From: Neocallimastix lanati (nom. inval.)
Taxonomy: Eukaryota; Neocallimastigomycota; Neocallimastigomycetes; Neocallimastigales; Neocallimastigaceae
Length of the DNA stretch: 64,000 bases
Assembly (NCBI GenBank): GCA_016946835.1
Contig: JACVTC010000027.1
Location: 832,501 to 896,500 of the forward strand
Reading direction: 5' to 3'
Of the stretch, positions 63,166 through 64,000 are shown piece after piece (the stretch's first letter is position 1; every line of letters starts with the position of its first letter). The notes beneath the pieces are model-generated. The model saw only the letters and a list, made by a program, of their open reading frames with translations. It did not search any database and had not been told where the DNA came from. The position numbers and the translations under genes were made by a program.

Positions 63166-64000
63166 AATTATTAATTATTTATTATTTATCATAAAATAAT
63201 TATAATAAAATAATAATAAAATAAAATAAAATAAAATAAAATAAATTAAATTAATAACCCTTTAAATATTTAAATACAACTAAATTTGTGTAACTTGTAT
63301 TTTTATTATTATTTTTTTAAAATTAATGCAAATTTATATATAAATATTAAAATCGCTATTTTAATTACCATATCTTTAATTTTATCAAATGAATAAACTG
63401 AAATAGTAAAATATGAATTTACTATTTAATATGAATTATATAAAGGAATTAGCCCAAACTTTAGAAATTCAATAACAAAAGTTTAATAATAAATTTTTTT
63501 TTTTTTTAAAAAAAAATACTCTAATATAATTTTTTTATTAGTCAAAAGTTCCTATAATATTTAATAAGCCTTTTTTTTTTATGTTTTTTTATAAAATATA
63601 TATAAATGTATATTGTATAATTTATTATTTTTTCTATTCAATTTAGATAATACAGAAACATTTTAAGTTGACTTTTTTAACTATTAATCCTAATTAAATA
63701 AATATTTAGATTTTCACTTTTTATTTTACTAAATATAGATGTAAAATATATATATATATATATATATAATTATATTTTATTAGTATATTTATTTATAATA
63801 ATATTAAATACTATATTATGTAATGAGATAAGAATATATATATATAAAATATTTAATAATAAAATAATAAATAGAGTATTATAAAATATTAAATAAAGTT
63901 ATAAAAAAAAAAATAAAATAAAATAAAACTGAAATAGAGTAGAATATTATAATACTATATTAAATATATCAACTTGTCTATTCCTTCCTGTATAAATCAA
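63166..64000. other. AT-rich spacer to the window end
   Basis: An AAAT/AAAAT tract at 63,208-63,250 and unstructured AT-rich DNA. No gene is seen running off the end. Confidence 0.5.

Overview
The window comes from a eukaryote with an extremely A+T-rich genome. Protein genes are islands in long AT-only tracts. Most carry spliceosomal GT...AG introns that are almost pure A/T, and the standard code is used. A protein O-mannosyltransferase-family gene, two Ste20-type kinases (PAK and OSR1/SPAK type), a fungal-type eL42, a V-ATPase subunit a and an APE-type LINE together fit an early-diverging fungus. An anaerobic gut fungus (Neocallimastigomycota) is the best inference. A Dictyostelium-like amoeba was considered and judged less likely. 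No tRNA, rRNA or CRISPR array was recognised.

Layout. 1-1.9 kb: decayed LINE fragments. 1.9-6.5 kb (minus): a 15-exon PMT-like gene with a 7-nt microexon, whose catalytic loop has lost the family's acidic and HPP residues. 6.5-13.8 kb: AT-rich spacer with one protein relic and three copies of a hairpin/terminal-inverted-repeat element. 13.8-17.2 kb (plus): a PAK-type kinase with a CRIB domain. 21.4-26.0 kb (plus): an OSR1/SPAK-like kinase with repeated RFxV-type motifs. 27.8-32.6 kb (plus): a large unrecognised multi-exon gene. 33.4-34.0 kb (plus): ribosomal protein eL42. 34.9-40.3 kb: a nearly intact LINE with target-site duplications, a 5'-terminal hairpin and one frameshift. 40.3-45.2 kb: a nested LINE graveyard with three copies of a short element having a fixed 3' end and, in two copies, the same 5' end, plus a strongly folded segment. 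46.4-48.9 kb (minus): V-ATPase subunit a. 51.7-52.2 kb (plus): free methionine-R-sulfoxide reductase. 55.0-57.0 kb (minus): a decayed coiled-coil-like gene. 58.5-60.4 kb (minus): a five-exon histidine phosphatase (phosphoglycerate-mutase-like). The rest is AT-rich spacer with microsatellites and a heptanucleotide satellite.

The host genes are unrelated housekeeping and signalling genes and no operon logic is expected. The two Ste20-group kinases are neighbours on the same strand but belong to different subfamilies. Exon structures were assembled by hand from GT/AG sites and reading-frame continuity. Phases close without internal stops for every spliced gene reported. The first intron of the PMT-like gene and the donor of intron 2 of the unrecognised gene are the weakest junctions.
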